From Solirubrobacterales bacterium (GTDB lineage Bacteria > Actinomycetota > Thermoleophilia > Solirubrobacterales > Solirubrobacteraceae): a stretch of 40,834 nucleotides of DNA. Positions 1 through 8,824 of this stretch are shown here, in pieces (the stretch's first letter is position 1; every line of letters begins with the position of its first letter). The translations under genes were made by a program, and so were the position numbers. The notes beneath the pieces were generated by a model that was not told the DNA's origin, made no database searches, and worked only from the letters and a program-made list of their open reading frames with translations. Location: positions 1 to 40,834 of the forward strand of contig DAHUYQ010000023.1 in NCBI GenBank assembly GCA_027315115.1. The letters run 5' to 3'.

Positions 1-83
1 GTGCCTGCCGCCATGCGCAGACGGTCCCGGATTGTCTTGGGAATGACAAGCTGGCCTTTGCTGGTAAGCCGGGTGGTTTCCAT
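1..83 (-). CDS. AbrB/MazE-type antitoxin or regulator, N-terminal fragment
   Basis: The reverse strand from 83 down to the window edge encodes METTRLTSKGQLVIPKTIRD followed by RLRMAAGT. This is the opening beta-hairpin and loop of the SpoVT-AbrB DNA-binding fold (pattern: short strand, SKGQxxIPKxIRxxL). The ATG is preceded by GAGGG about seven bases upstream. Proteins with this N-terminus are mostly antitoxins (VapB/MazE class) that bind their own promoter and are followed by a PIN or MazF toxin; any toxin gene would lie beyond the left edge. Only about 27 residues are visible, so antitoxin versus AbrB-like regulator cannot be settled. The reading as an AbrB fold is fairly safe. Confidence 0.65.
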   Translation of the reverse strand, partial: METTRLTSKGQLVIPKTIRDRLRMAAG

Positions 84-144
84 ATCCGTTCCCTCAAGTA
101 AGACAGGGTAAGACTACACCGCTCCCGGCAGCCCGACAAGGGGC

Positions 145-3100
145 TCACATATTCCTTCGGTATTCCCCACCGACTTCATACAGGGCATGTGAAATCTGCC
201 CCAGTGAATTGAACTTCACCGCCTCCATGAGCGAGGCGAAGATGTTGTTGCGGTCGCGGGCGATCTGCTGCAGGTGCTTGAGGCTTTCAGGGGCGCGTGA
301 ATTGCGCGCCGCGCGGTAATTCTCCACATTCTTGATCTGCTGAACCTTTTCGGCTTCGGTGGAACGAATCAGCTCGATCTTGGTGACGATATCGCCGGCG
401 TGTTCCCGCGGCAGGAAGGTGTTAACCCCGATCAGCGGCAGCGAGCCGTCGTGCTTTTTCTGTTCGTAGTAGAGGCTTTCCTCCTGGATCTTGCCGCGCT
501 GGTACATGGTATCCATGGCGCCGAGCACGCCGCCGCGCTCGGAAATCGCCTCGAATTCCTTGTACACCGCTTCTTCCACCAGGTCGGTGAGCTGTTCGAC
601 GATGAAGCTGCCCTGCCAGGGATTCTCGTTGAAATTCAGCCCCAGCTCGCGGTTGATAATGAGCTGGATGGCCACCGCGCGGCGCACGCTCTCTTCCGTG
701 GGTGTGGTGATGGCTTCGTCGTAGGCATTGGTGTGCAGTGAATTGCAGTTATCGAACAACGCATACAGCGCCTGCAGGGTGGTGCGGATGTCGTTGAACT
801 GGATTTCCTGGGCGTGCAGCGAACGGCCCGAGGTCTGGATGTGGTACTTGAGCATCTGGCTGCGAGCGGAGGCGCCGTAGCGCTCGCGCATGGCGCGCGC
901 CCAGATGCGCCGCGCCACCCGGCCGATGACGGTGTATTCCGGGTCCATGCCGTTGCTGAAAAAGAAGGAAAGATTGGGCGCGAAGTCGTCCACCGGCATG
1001 CCGCGGGCCAGGTAATACTCCACCAGCGTGAAGCCGTTGGAGAGCGTGAACGCCAGTTGCGAGATGGGATTGGCGCCGGCTTCGGCGATGTGGTAACCGG
1101 AAATGGACACTGAGTAGAAATTGCGGACTTTATGCTCCACGAAATACTGCTGGATGTCGCCCATCATGCGCAGCGCAAACTCGGTGGAGAAAATGCAGGT
1201 GTTCTGGGCCTGGTCCTCCTTGAGGATGTCCGCCTGCACCGTGCCGCGCACCGTGTGCAGGGTTTCGGCCTCGATCTTCGCATAGGTCTCCGGCTCCAGC
1301 ACGTCCTCGCCGCTGACGCCCAAGAGGCCCAGCCCCAGGCCGTTGTTGCCTTCCGGCAGTTCACCCGCGTAGCACGGGCGCGGTTTGTCCTTATATATAG
1401 AGGCGATCTGTTTCTCGGCCGCCGCCCAGCGCTTGGGATCCTCCTTCAGGTATTTCTCCACCTGCTGGTCAACGGCGGTGTTCATGAACATAGCCAGGAT
1501 CATGGGCGCCGGGCCGTTGATGGTCATGGAGACCGAGGTCTTGGGATCGCACAGGTCGAAACCAGAGTACAGCTTCTTCATGTCGTCCAGGGTGGCGATG
1601 GACACGCCGGAATTGCCCACCTTGCCGTAGATGTCCGGACGCGTGGCCGGGTCTTCGCCGTAGAGCGTGACCGAGTCAAACGCCGTGGACAGGCGCGCCG
1701 AATCCTGGCCGTGGGAGAGGTAATGGAAACGACGGTTGGTGCGCTCCGGTGTGCCTTCGCCGGCGAACATGCGCGTGGGATCCTCGCCACTGCGGCGGTA
1801 GGGATAGACGCCGGCGGTGTAAGGATAGGCACCCGGCAGATTCTCGCGCATCAAAAAGCGCAGCAGGTCCGCCCAACTCCGGTAGGTGGGCGGCGCGACC
1901 TTGGGGATCCTCTGGTGCGACAGGGATTCGGTGTAATTGCTGCCGGTGACCGGCTTGCCGCGCACATCGTAGGTGTAATGCACGTCGGTGATAGCCTTGA
2001 GGCGCGCCGGCCATTCGCGCAGCAGGTGCAGAGCTTCGGAGGACAGCGACTTGACCGCATCCTGGTAGCGCTGGCGCAGCAAGATTAAAGAGTGGGGGGT
2101 GAGGCGTGAGGGGTCAGGTGCCCCGGAGTGAACGTTTGGCGCTTGGACTTCGCTCGCCTGCAGCGAGCTACGCTCAGCATGAACGCTTTTATTTTTTTCC
2201 GTTCGTCCTGAGCGTAGGTGCTCAACACCGGAGTCGAAGGACGCACGCGAATCGTCTGCATCATACAAAGCCAGCGGCTTCGGCAGTTTCGCATCGCCGA
2301 GATCGCCCAGCACTGCGTAATAATGCTGGGCGCGGCCAGCGGCTTGCGCCTGCTGCTCGATGGACTGGTTGATGCCGCGCCCTTGTTGTGAAATCTCCGC
2401 CAGATAGCGCACCCGCGCGCCGGGAATCAGCACCGTGGCGCGCGGTTCCTTGAGGGTGGTGTCGGCCTGCGGGTTGAAATTGCAACGAGAAATGGGGTCA
2501 GAGTCATTTTTCGATGCGGCGGTCGCGAAGCTCGAATTTTCGGAAAAATGACTCTGACCCCATTTCTTCTCCCGCAGCAGGCGGCACAGGTTCACGAACA
2601 TCCAGGTGATGCCCGGATCGTTGAATTGGCTGGCGATGGCGGGATACACCGGCACCTGCTCATCGGATAACTTGAAGGCCGTGCGGTTGCGCTTCCACTG
2701 CTTCCTGACGTCCCGCAGCGCGTCGTCGGCGCCGCGCCGGTCGAATTTGTTGAGCACCACCAACTCCGCGTAATCCAGCATGTCGATCTTTTCCAGCTGG
2801 CTGGCGGCGCCGTAGTCGCTGGTCATGACGTACACCGGGAAATCCACCAGATCCACCACCGCGGAATCCGATTGGCCGATGCCGGCGGTTTCCACCAGGA
2901 TCAGGTCGTAACTTTGGCCGCGCAGACAAGCGATGCAGTCGTGCAGCATCTCACTGGTGGCGGCGTGCGCGCGGCGCGTAGCCATGGAACGCATGAACAC
3001 GCGCTTGGAGCGCAGCGAATTCATGCGAATGCGGTCGCCGAGGAGCGCGCCGCCGGTACGCCGGCGCGTGGGGTCAACCGCCAGCACCGCGATGCGCATC

Positions 3101-3798
3101 TGCGGGAAAGCATGCAGGAAACGCAGCAGCAATTCGTCCACCACCGAAGACTTGCCGGCGCCGCCGGTGCCGGTGACACCCACCACCGGGATTTTCTTGC
3201 CGGCCAGTTGCCACTGCTTGCGCAGCCGCGCGAGTTCGGTTTCAGACAACACCCCCGCCTCGATGGCGGTGAGCATGCGGCCCATGGAAATCTCGTCGTC
3301 GGGGGAAACCTTGTCTGGTTTTTCCGGCGCCAGGCGGTGCTTCTGCACCCGCGTGACCACGTCCTCGATCATGTGGGCCAGGCCCATATGCATGCCGTCG
3401 TTGGGATGATAGATGCGCTCCACGCCGTAGGCCTGCAGTTCCGCGATTTCTTCCGGGGTGATGGTGCCGCCGCCACCGCCGAACACGCGGATATGGGGCG
3501 CGCCGCGTTCCTTGAGCATGTCCACCATGTATTTGAAGTATTCGAGATGCCCGCCCTGGTAGGAGCTGATGGCGATGGCATCCGCGTCCTCCTGCAGGGC
3601 CGCGCGCACCACGTCCTCCACCGAGCGGTTGTGGCCCAGGTGCACCACTTCCGCGCCCTGGCTCTGGATGATGCGGCGCATGATGTTGATGGCGGCGTCG
3701 TGGCCGTCGAACAGCGAAGCGGCCGTGACGAAGCGCAGCGGCGGACGATTGGTCTGCGTCAGCTTGGCCTCGCGGGGCTTGGGAACGACGGTGCTCAT
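145..3798 (-). CDS. icmF: Fused isobutyryl-CoA mutase-type B12 enzyme with GTPase chaperone (IcmF)
   Basis: Adenosylcobalamin-dependent carbon-skeleton mutase of the IcmF family, expected to interconvert isobutyryl-CoA and n-butyryl-CoA and, in some members, isovaleryl- and pivalyl-CoA. Three parts are visible in order: a B12-binding domain with cobalt-ligand His33 in DGHDAA; a MeaI-type G domain with P-loop GTGGAGKSS near residue 210 and NKFD near 350; and a TIM-barrel mutase domain starting near residue 590, with [20 protein letters not shown] and [14 protein letters not shown] start at the ATG at 3798 ([10 protein letters not shown]); the open frame reads further up but that part is not family-like. 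The product is about 1,217 residues, roughly 100 longer than usual IcmF. The excess sits in the linker between G domain and mutase domain, where two repeat elements are translated in frame. The neighbours (leucine dehydrogenase, isovaleryl-CoA dehydrogenase) fit branched-chain acyl-CoA metabolism. Exact substrate is inferred. Confidence 0.9.
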   Translation of the reverse strand: MSTVVPKPREAKLTQTNRPPLRFVTAASLFDGHDAAINIMRRIIQSQGAEVVHLGHNRSVEDVVRAALQEDADAIAISSYQGGHLEYFKYMVDMLKERGAPHIRVFGGGGGTITPEEIAELQAYGVERIYHPNDGMHMGLAHMIEDVVTRVQKHRLAPEKPDKVSPDDEISMGRMLTAIEAGVLSETELARLRKQWQLAGKKIPVVGVTGTGGAGKSSVVDELLLRFLHAFPQMRIAVLAVDPTRRRTGGALLGDRIRMNSLRSKRVFMRSMATRRAHAATSEMLHDCIACLRGQSYDLILVETAGIGQSDSAVVDLVDFPVYVMTSDYGAASQLEKIDMLDYAELVVLNKFDRRGADDALRDVRKQWKRNRTAFKLSDEQVPVYPAIASQFNDPGITWMFVNLCRLLREKKWGQSHFSENSSFATAASKNDSDPISRCNFNPQADTTLKEPRATVLIPGARVRYLAEISQQGRGINQSIEQQAQAAGRAQHYYAVLGDLGDAKLPKPLALYDADDSRASFDSGVEHLRSGRTEKNKSVHAERSSLQASEVQAPNVHSGAPDPSRLTPHSLILLRQRYQDAVKSLSSEALHLLREWPARLKAITDVHYTYDVRGKPVTGSNYTESLSHQRIPKVAPPTYRSWADLLRFLMRENLPGAYPYTAGVYPYRRSGEDPTRMFAGEGTPERTNRRFHYLSHGQDSARLSTAFDSVTLYGEDPATRPDIYGKVGNSGVSIATLDDMKKLYSGFDLCDPKTSVSMTINGPAPMILAMFMNTAVDQQVEKYLKEDPKRWAAAEKQIASIYKDKPRPCYAGELPEGNNGLGLGLLGVSGEDVLEPETYAKIEAETLHTVRGTVQADILKEDQAQNTCIFSTEFALRMMGDIQQYFVEHKVRNFYSVSISGYHIAEAGANPISQLAFTLSNGFTLVEYYLARGMPVDDFAPNLSFFFSNGMDPEYTVIGRVARRIWARAMRERYGASARSQMLKYHIQTSGRSLHAQEIQFNDIRTTLQALYALFDNCNSLHTNAYDEAITTPTEESVRRAVAIQLIINRELGLNFNENPWQGSFIVEQLTDLVEEAVYKEFEAISERGGVLGAMDTMYQRGKIQEESLYYEQKKHDGSLPLIGVNTFLPREHAGDIVTKIELIRSTEAEKVQQIKNVENYRAARNSRAPESLKHLQQIARDRNNIFASLMEAVKFNSLGQISHALYEVGGEYRRNM
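2094..2245. repeat. In-frame repeat insertion within icmF (second site)
   Basis: This stretch encodes IcmF residues about 518-569, which do not resemble the family. It contains GGTGAGGCGTGAGGGGTCAG near 2098, a motif shared with the intergenic repeat at 7381-7475, and near 2200-2245 the paired segments TTCGTCCTGAGCGTAG and GAGTCGAAGGACG. The latter resemble the dispersed GTTCGTCCTGAGC...GTCGAAGGACGAAC repeats seen in many proteobacterial genomes. The reading frame stays open through it. Family placement of the repeat is from memory of such elements, not a search. Confidence 0.6.
2488..2567. repeat. 80-bp palindromic element inserted in frame in icmF
   Basis: Two perfect 25-base inverted arms, 2488-2512 and 2543-2567, with core GGGGTCAGAGTCATTTTTC, enclose a 30-base centre. 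The element is translated as part of IcmF (residues about 411-437, containing [10 protein letters not shown] and KNDSDP). Such GGGGTCAGAGTC palindromes are dispersed, non-autonomous, REP/MITE-like elements in gammaproteobacteria. No frame disruption occurs because the element has no stop in this frame. Confidence 0.8.
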
Positions 3799-3826
3799 GG
3801 GCGCCTCGGAAACTGAATACCCCGGC

Positions 3827-3832
3827 ATTATA
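3827..3832 (-). promoter_or_regulatory. Putative -10 box of icmF
   Basis: A perfect TATAAT on the minus strand lies 28 bases upstream of the icmF ATG. No convincing -35 hexamer is seen at 16-18 bases. The gene has its own 122-base upstream gap from the membrane-protein gene, consistent with separate transcription. Confidence 0.4.
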
Positions 3833-3920
3833 CCGGCGATACCGGCGGCTCCCGGTGTCCCGATTCCGGCGCCGTGCTGGCGCTCGAGGCCGGCTCGGCG
3901 GCCTCCCACGGACTGCGGGC

Positions 3921-4784
3921 TCAGTCGAAGCGCGTGCGCACCTCGCGCAGGGAACGAATCATGGCGTAGCCTCCGGCCCCGAAGGGCACCAGCACCGCCA
4001 GCAGGAAGCCGATATCCAGATGGGAAAGGTTGTGCACGCGCAGACCGGTACTGATCCCCAGATTGCCGAGGTTTGGGAACAGGATGCCGGCGCCGCCCAC
4101 CAGCACGAATCCGATGCCACCCCAGAACAGGGTGCGGCCCGCCACCATGCGCGCCACCCACACGCGGGCCGCATCCGCCATGCGCCGACGGGCCATCCAG
4201 GCCCCCACCAGCGCTCCGAAGACTATCTGCATGCACATGGTGCCGAGGCCGAACAACAGACCCGGCATGAATCCCAGATAGGCAGTCGGCATGGCGGGCG
4301 ACAGCACTGTGTAGGTGATGAGCGCAAAGGCGCCGGTGCCCCAGCCGGCGATGAAGCCGTGCACCAGCGGCATGTAATTCGACAGGGCCCGCGGCTCCTG
4401 GGAATGGTCGAGGCTGTGGCTGTGGAACAGATGCAGCAGCCGGTGCCGGTGTGTGGCGTAATACCCCGATATAAGCATCACCGCGCCCACTACTACATAG
4501 ATGTAAAAATTCCAGCGCGCCCCGGGGATCAGCCAGGTAAATGCAAAGTACGCGAGTTCGCTGGCAATGGCGCGCTGCACGGTGAAGGCCAGTGAAAACA
4601 GCAGCCCGGTGCGTATGCCGCCCCGCGTGCTGTAACTGCCGATCGAATAGCTGAAGGTAATGGGCCAGGTATGCTCATCCGGCGTGATGCCGTGGATCAC
4701 GCCGAGAAAGAATGCAGTGACCAGCGCCAGCACCGGCCCAAGGCCGATGGCGGGGTTCCAGAGATTAAGGCTGGTCAGATCCAT
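3921..4784 (-). CDS. Multipass membrane protein, possibly NicO/RcnA-like transporter
   Basis: An integral membrane protein of about 287 residues with roughly seven hydrophobic segments. An early conserved-looking motif, [20 protein letters not shown], follows the first membrane segment. A His-rich loop ([18 protein letters not shown]) sits mid-protein, followed by [13 protein letters not shown]. The early His/Asp motif after helix 1 and the His-rich cytoplasmic loop recall NicO/RcnA and HupE-type metal transporters of the LysE superfamily, which export or import nickel or cobalt. Cobalt would suit the adjacent B12 enzyme, but that link is inference. The start is uncertain: ATGs at 4832, 4805 and 4784 are in frame and none has a good ribosome site. 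I chose [11 protein letters not shown] because it sits just before the first membrane segment. Function not established. Confidence 0.6.
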   Translation of the reverse strand: MDLTSLNLWNPAIGLGPVLALVTAFFLGVIHGITPDEHTWPITFSYSIGSYSTRGGIRTGLLFSLAFTVQRAIASELAYFAFTWLIPGARWNFYIYVVVGAVMLISGYYATHRHRLLHLFHSHSLDHSQEPRALSNYMPLVHGFIAGWGTGAFALITYTVLSPAMPTAYLGFMPGLLFGLGTMCMQIVFGALVGAWMARRRMADAARVWVARMVAGRTLFWGGIGFVLVGGAGILFPNLGNLGISTGLRVHNLSHLDIGFLLAVLVPFGAGGYAMIRSLREVRTRFD

Positions 4785-4896
4785 GGTCACCGTAATGAGG
4801 CGCATCGGTAAGCGACGCCGCGGACTGCACAATCCCTACGCCGCCGCCATTGGATGACGGGTATGTCTGGATGTTCGGCGGGCACGGCCAAACGGT

Positions 4897-4902
4897 TATA
4901 AT
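4897..4902 (+). promoter_or_regulatory. Putative -10 box of the leucine dehydrogenase gene
   Basis: TATAAT within the AT-rich spot GGTTATAATAACGTGTTAC, in the 200-base gap between the divergent membrane-protein and dehydrogenase genes. A -35 element is not recognisable. The implied leader would be about 135 bases. Confidence 0.4.
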
Positions 4903-5041
4903 AACGTGTTACACCGGCCCTCCGGGGCCTATGACGTAATGCCGGCCGCAAAATGCCCGGCACCCACGGGGCCGGGGTTCGCGCGCGCCACTTCCCTAGC
5001 GTCAGATTTCCGCAATCAATATTCCCTTTTCAGGAGGATTT

Positions 5042-6145
5042 ATGGACCTGTTCGCCACCCTCGACACGATGGGGCACGAAGAAGTTGTCTTTTTCCATCA
5101 CCAGGAGTCTGGCCTCAAGGCCATCGTGGCCATCCATAACACCGTGTTGGGTCCGGCCCTCGGCGGCCTGCGTATGTGGCCTTACAAGAACGAACAGGAA
5201 GCCCTCACCGACGTGCTGCGCCTGTCCCGGGGTATGACTTACAAGGCCTCGGTCTCGGGTCTGAACCTCGGCGGCGGCAAGTCGGTGATCATCGGCGACC
5301 CCTCGCAGAAATCCGAGGAGATGTTCCGCGCCCTGGGGCGTTTCGTGCAATCCCTCGGCGGCCGTTACATCACCGCCGAGGACGTGAACACCAACGTCCA
5401 GGACATGGAGTATATTTTCCAGGAGACCGGCTACGTGACCGGCGTGCATCCGGTACACGGCGGCAGCGGCGATCCTTCGCCGTACACCGCCATGGGCGTG
5501 ATCCAGGGCATCAAGGCCTGCCTCAACAAGAAATATCGCCACACGGATATCGGCAAATGCAGTTATGCGGTACAAGGTCTGGGGCATGTGGGCTACCACG
5601 TGGTCAAGCACCTGCGCGACGCAGATGCCAAAGTATTCGTCACCGACATGCAGCAGCAGCGCATCGATCAGTGCGTAGAACTGGGGGCGGAAGCCGTGAA
5701 GATGGACGATATCTACGGCGTCAACGCCAAAGTGTATGTGCCGTGCGCGCTGGGCGCCAGCGTCAACGAAAAGACCATTCCGCAATTCAAGTTCGAGATC
5801 GTGGCGGGCGCCGCCAACAACCAGCTGGCCACCGACGCCTGCGGCGACGAATTACACCAGCGCGGCATCCTGTACGCGCCGGACTACGCCATCAACGCCG
5901 GCGGCCTCATGAACGTCTCCATCGAATTGCAGGGCTATGACCGGGAGCGCGCCAATCGCATGGTCACCGGCATTTATGACATTATCGGCAACATCTTCGC
6001 GCTGGCGGAACGGGAAAAGATACCCAACTACCGCGCCGCGGACCGCATGGCCGAGCAGCGCATCGCCGCCATCGGCCGGGTTAAACTACCGACGGTGAAC
6101 CAGTCGTATGAGCGCTTTTTCGTCGGGCGCAAGAACGGACATTGA
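5042..6145 (+). CDS. leuDH: Leucine (branched-chain amino acid) dehydrogenase
   Basis: NAD-dependent oxidative deaminase converting leucine, valine or isoleucine to the 2-oxo acid and ammonium. The 367-residue length is normal for the Leu/Phe/Val dehydrogenase family. GGLRM at 41-45 and the two catalytic lysines Lys68 (MTYKAS) and Lys80 (GLNLGGGKS) are at the positions known from Bacillus enzymes. The Rossmann motif VQGLGHVGYH follows near residue 180, and AGAANNQL and INAGG mark the NAD domain. AGGAGG lies four bases before the ATG, an excellent ribosome site. It is the first of three collinear catabolic genes. Its 2-oxo acid product would need an oxo-acid dehydrogenase, not present here, to reach isovaleryl-CoA, the substrate of the next gene. 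Family assignment is secure; preference for leucine is inferred from the neighbours. Confidence 0.95.
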   Translation: MDLFATLDTMGHEEVVFFHHQESGLKAIVAIHNTVLGPALGGLRMWPYKNEQEALTDVLRLSRGMTYKASVSGLNLGGGKSVIIGDPSQKSEEMFRALGRFVQSLGGRYITAEDVNTNVQDMEYIFQETGYVTGVHPVHGGSGDPSPYTAMGVIQGIKACLNKKYRHTDIGKCSYAVQGLGHVGYHVVKHLRDADAKVFVTDMQQQRIDQCVELGAEAVKMDDIYGVNAKVYVPCALGASVNEKTIPQFKFEIVAGAANNQLATDACGDELHQRGILYAPDYAINAGGLMNVSIELQGYDRERANRMVTGIYDIIGNIFALAEREKIPNYRAADRMAEQRIAAIGRVKLPTVNQSYERFFVGRKNGH

Positions 6146-6151
6146 GAATAC

Positions 6152-6206
6152 TGTAGGAGCGGTCGGCCCGACCGCGATGTTCTCGGCGCGGAGCGTCGCT
6201 CCTACA
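6152..6206. repeat. REP-like intergenic hairpin
   Basis: TGTAGGAGCG (6152-6161) pairs perfectly with CGCTCCTACA (6197-6206), and an inner palindrome CGGTCGGCCCGACCG lies between. This is the common gammaproteobacterial TGTAGGAGCG...CGCTCCTACA repeat. It fills nearly the whole gap between the leucine and isovaleryl-CoA dehydrogenase genes and may stabilise or attenuate the transcript. Confidence 0.8.
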
Positions 6207-6223
6207 ATATAGAGGATCTTGAA

Positions 6224-7384
6224 TTGGCCAGCATCAATACACACCTCAGCGAGGAACTGGATCTGCTGCGCGACACGCTGCGGCGTTTTGCCGAAGCCGA
6301 GATCGCGCCGCGCGCCGCGGATATTGATGAGCGCGCCGAGTTCCCCGCAGACCTGTGGAAGAAGCTCGGTGATCTCGGGCTGCTGGGCATCACCATACCC
6401 ACAAGCTATGGCGGCGCCGGGCTTTCCTATTTGGCCCACGTGGTGGCCATGGAGGAAATCTCCCGGGCTTCCGCATCGGTGGGTCTGTCGTATGCGGCGC
6501 ACTCCAATCTGTGCGTCAACAATCTGTTTCTCAACGGCAGCGAAGCGCAGCGTCGCCAATACCTGCCAAAGCTTTGCAGCGGCAAATGGATCGGGGCGCT
6601 GGCCATGTCCGAACCGGGAGCCGGTTCCGACGTGGTGGGCTCCATGAGCTGCCATGCAGAGAAACACGGTACTCAATGGATCGCCAATGGTTCCAAGATG
6701 TGGATCACCAACGGTCCAGAAGCGCAGGTGCTGGTGGTGTATATGCGCACCGCCGGCAGAGAAGCCAATTCCAAGTCCATCACCGCCTTCATCGTCGAGA
6801 AGGGCATGCGCGGCTTCAAGACCGCGCAGAAGCTCGACAAGCTCGGCATGCGCGGCTCGCACACCTGCGAGCTGGTGTTCGAGGATTGCGAGATCCCTGA
6901 GGAGAACGTGCTCGGCAAGGTGAATGAGGGCGTTTATATTTTGATGCGCGGCTTGGATTCCGAACGCCTGGTGCTGTCCGCCGGCCCCATCGGCATCATG
7001 CAGTCGGCGCTGGACGTGGTGCTGCCCTATGTACGCGAACGCCGGCAATTCGGCAAACCCATCGGCGAATTCGAGATGATGCAGGCCAAGTTCGCGGACA
7101 TGTTTGTGGCGCTGCAAACTTCACGCGCCTTCACCTACCGCACCTGCGAGCGCTTCGACCGCGGCGAGGATCCGCGCGAAGACGCCGCCGCCTGCCTGCT
7201 GTTCGCTTCGGAAAACGCCGTGCGGGTGGCGCTGGAAGCCATCCAGAGCCTGGGCGCCAATGGCTATATCAATGAATACCCCACCGGCCGCCTGCTGCGG
7301 GACGCCAAACTCTATGACATCGGCGCCGGCACCAACGAGATACGCCGCATGCTGATCGGACGGGAATTATTTAATTCGAAGTGA
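6224..7384 (+). CDS. liuA: Isovaleryl-CoA dehydrogenase
   Basis: FAD-dependent acyl-CoA dehydrogenase oxidising isovaleryl-CoA to 3-methylcrotonyl-CoA in leucine degradation and passing electrons to ETF. It has 386 residues, the family norm. Visible signatures are LAMSEPGAGSD (126-136), KMWITNGPEA, the C-terminal QSLGANGYINEYP and YDIGAGTNEIRRMLIGREL. The catalytic base Glu247 lies in GLDSERLVLSAGP, the internal position typical of isovaleryl-CoA dehydrogenase rather than the C-terminal position of short- and medium-chain enzymes. The start is TTG at 6224, with AGAGGA seven bases upstream; no better in-frame start exists. The stop codon abuts a repeat. Its product is the substrate of the carboxylase whose beta subunit begins at 11404. 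Confidence 0.94.
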   Translation: MASINTHLSEELDLLRDTLRRFAEAEIAPRAADIDERAEFPADLWKKLGDLGLLGITIPTSYGGAGLSYLAHVVAMEEISRASASVGLSYAAHSNLCVNNLFLNGSEAQRRQYLPKLCSGKWIGALAMSEPGAGSDVVGSMSCHAEKHGTQWIANGSKMWITNGPEAQVLVVYMRTAGREANSKSITAFIVEKGMRGFKTAQKLDKLGMRGSHTCELVFEDCEIPEENVLGKVNEGVYILMRGLDSERLVLSAGPIGIMQSALDVVLPYVRERRQFGKPIGEFEMMQAKFADMFVALQTSRAFTYRTCERFDRGEDPREDAAACLLFASENAVRVALEAIQSLGANGYINEYPTGRLLRDAKLYDIGAGTNEIRRMLIGRELFNSK

Positions 7385-7475
7385 GGCGTGAGGAGTAAGT
7401 AAGTGAGGGGTAAGGAAATTCCCCTTTTTGACGCCTCACTCCTCACAGGCGGCGCAGCCGCCGGCTTCGCCCCTC
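7381..7475. repeat. GTGAGG-type intergenic repeat
   Basis: Nine-base units GTGAGGCGT and GTGAGGAGT occur at 7381-7396. Their reverse complements ACGCCTCAC and ACTCCTCAC occur at 7431-7446, with CCCCTCAC again near 7470. The same GTGAGGCGTGAGG string occurs inside icmF near 2099. The element starts within the last bases of liuA and ends just before the thiolase ribosome site. Confidence 0.65.
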
Positions 7476-7501
7476 ACCTGTTGAACGAGGAGACAAGCTA
7501 A

Positions 7502-8686
7502 ATGTCGCAAGACTCGATTGTCATAGTCAGTGCCAGTAGAACGGCCATTGGTTCCTTTCAGGGTCAGTTCGCGCCGGTAAGCGCGCCGTATCTGGGCGCC
7601 GCCGCCATCAAAGCCGCCGTAGCCAACGCCGGGATCAAACCTGAAGGCATCAGCGAAGTCATCATGGGCTGCGTGCTGCCGGCGGGTCTCGGCCAGGCGC
7701 CGGCGCGGCAGGCATCGCTGGCTGCGGGCATCCCAAAGTCCGTGGGCTGCACCACTATCAATAAGGTCTGCGGTTCCGGCATGAAGGCGGTGATGATGGC
7801 TCACGACATCATCGCCGCTGGTTCCGCGGACGTCGCCGTCGCCGGCGGCATGGAATCCATGACCAATGCGCCCTACCTGATTCCCGGCGCGCGCGCCGGC
7901 CTGCGCATGGGTCATCAGCAGATTCTCGACCATATGTTCTTCGACGGCCTGCAAAACCCCTACGACGGCCAGATGATGGGCGCCTTCGGCGAGCTATGCG
8001 CCGAGAAATTCCATTTCACCCGCGAGCAGCAGGATGCTTTCGCCATCGAATCGGTGAAACGCGCGTTGGCTGCCATGCAGACCGGCGCATTCAAGCATGA
8101 GATTGCGCCAGTGATGGTGAAGGATCGCAAGGGCGAACGCGTGGTGGACACCGACGAAGAGCCGGGGCGCTGCGACATCGGCAAGATACCGGGATTGAAA
8201 CCCGCCTTCAAGAAAGACGGCGGCACCGTGACCGCGGCGAGCTCATCCTCGATATCCGACGGCGCCGCGGCGCTGGTGCTAATGCGCGAGAGCGAGGCCA
8301 GAAAACGCGGTCTCGCGCCGCTGGCGCGCATCCTTGGGCATGCGAGCTTTGCACAGGAACCCGCCTGGTTCACCACCGCGCCGGTGGGCGCCATAGACAA
8401 GCTGCAGAAAAAACTGGGCTGGCCCGAAAATGACGTGGACCTGTACGAGATCAACGAAGCCTTTGCGGTGGTGACCATGTCCGCCATGCACGAACTCAAA
8501 CTACCTCACGCGAAAGTGAACGTGAACGGCGGCGCCTGCGCCCTGGGCCACCCCATCGGGGCTAGCGGCGCGCGCCTCCTGGTGACGCTGTTGTATGCGC
8601 TCCAGACCCACCATCTGCAGCGTGGCATTGCTTCCCTGTGCATCGGCGGCGGTGAAGCCACGGCTATTGCGGTGGAAATGTTATGA
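7502..8686 (+). CDS. atoB: Acetyl-CoA C-acetyltransferase (thiolase II)
   Basis: Biosynthetic-type thiolase interconverting two acetyl-CoA and acetoacetyl-CoA. In this setting it would cleave the acetoacetate-derived acetoacetyl-CoA that ends leucine degradation. It has 394 residues. The nucleophile Cys90 is in INKVCGSGMKAV, His350 in GGACALGHPIGASGAR and the second Cys380 in LCIGGGEATAIAVE. NEAFA is present. GAGGAG stands about ten bases before the ATG. The gene follows liuA after the GTGAGG repeat and is probably cotranscribed. A vestige of a second, similar thiolase lies at 9330-9398. Substrate range (C4 versus longer) cannot be read from sequence alone. Confidence 0.94.
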   Translation: MSQDSIVIVSASRTAIGSFQGQFAPVSAPYLGAAAIKAAVANAGIKPEGISEVIMGCVLPAGLGQAPARQASLAAGIPKSVGCTTINKVCGSGMKAVMMAHDIIAAGSADVAVAGGMESMTNAPYLIPGARAGLRMGHQQILDHMFFDGLQNPYDGQMMGAFGELCAEKFHFTREQQDAFAIESVKRALAAMQTGAFKHEIAPVMVKDRKGERVVDTDEEPGRCDIGKIPGLKPAFKKDGGTVTAASSSSISDGAAALVLMRESEARKRGLAPLARILGHASFAQEPAWFTTAPVGAIDKLQKKLGWPENDVDLYEINEAFAVVTMSAMHELKLPHAKVNVNGGACALGHPIGASGARLLVTLLYALQTHHLQRGIASLCIGGGEATAIAVEML

Positions 8687-8824
8687 GTTCATTCTGAAGA
8701 TGTACCAGGAGGAAAGCCGGGCGTAGCAGGTTCGGGTCCGCCATCTGGCATGATTCAGGGGCCATCCGCGGTATTCCAGCCTGCAGTTAACACCTTGATG
8801 CTGATATCAGCGGAGGGTTTGATT

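Noticed and set aside
1132..2088. 318-codon plus-strand frame opposite icmF
   Set aside because: Shadow frame; no start site or family resemblance, and icmF on the other strand is certain.
145..3798. icmF as a pseudogene because of foreign segments
   Set aside because: The frame is open through both inserts and all three catalytic parts are intact.
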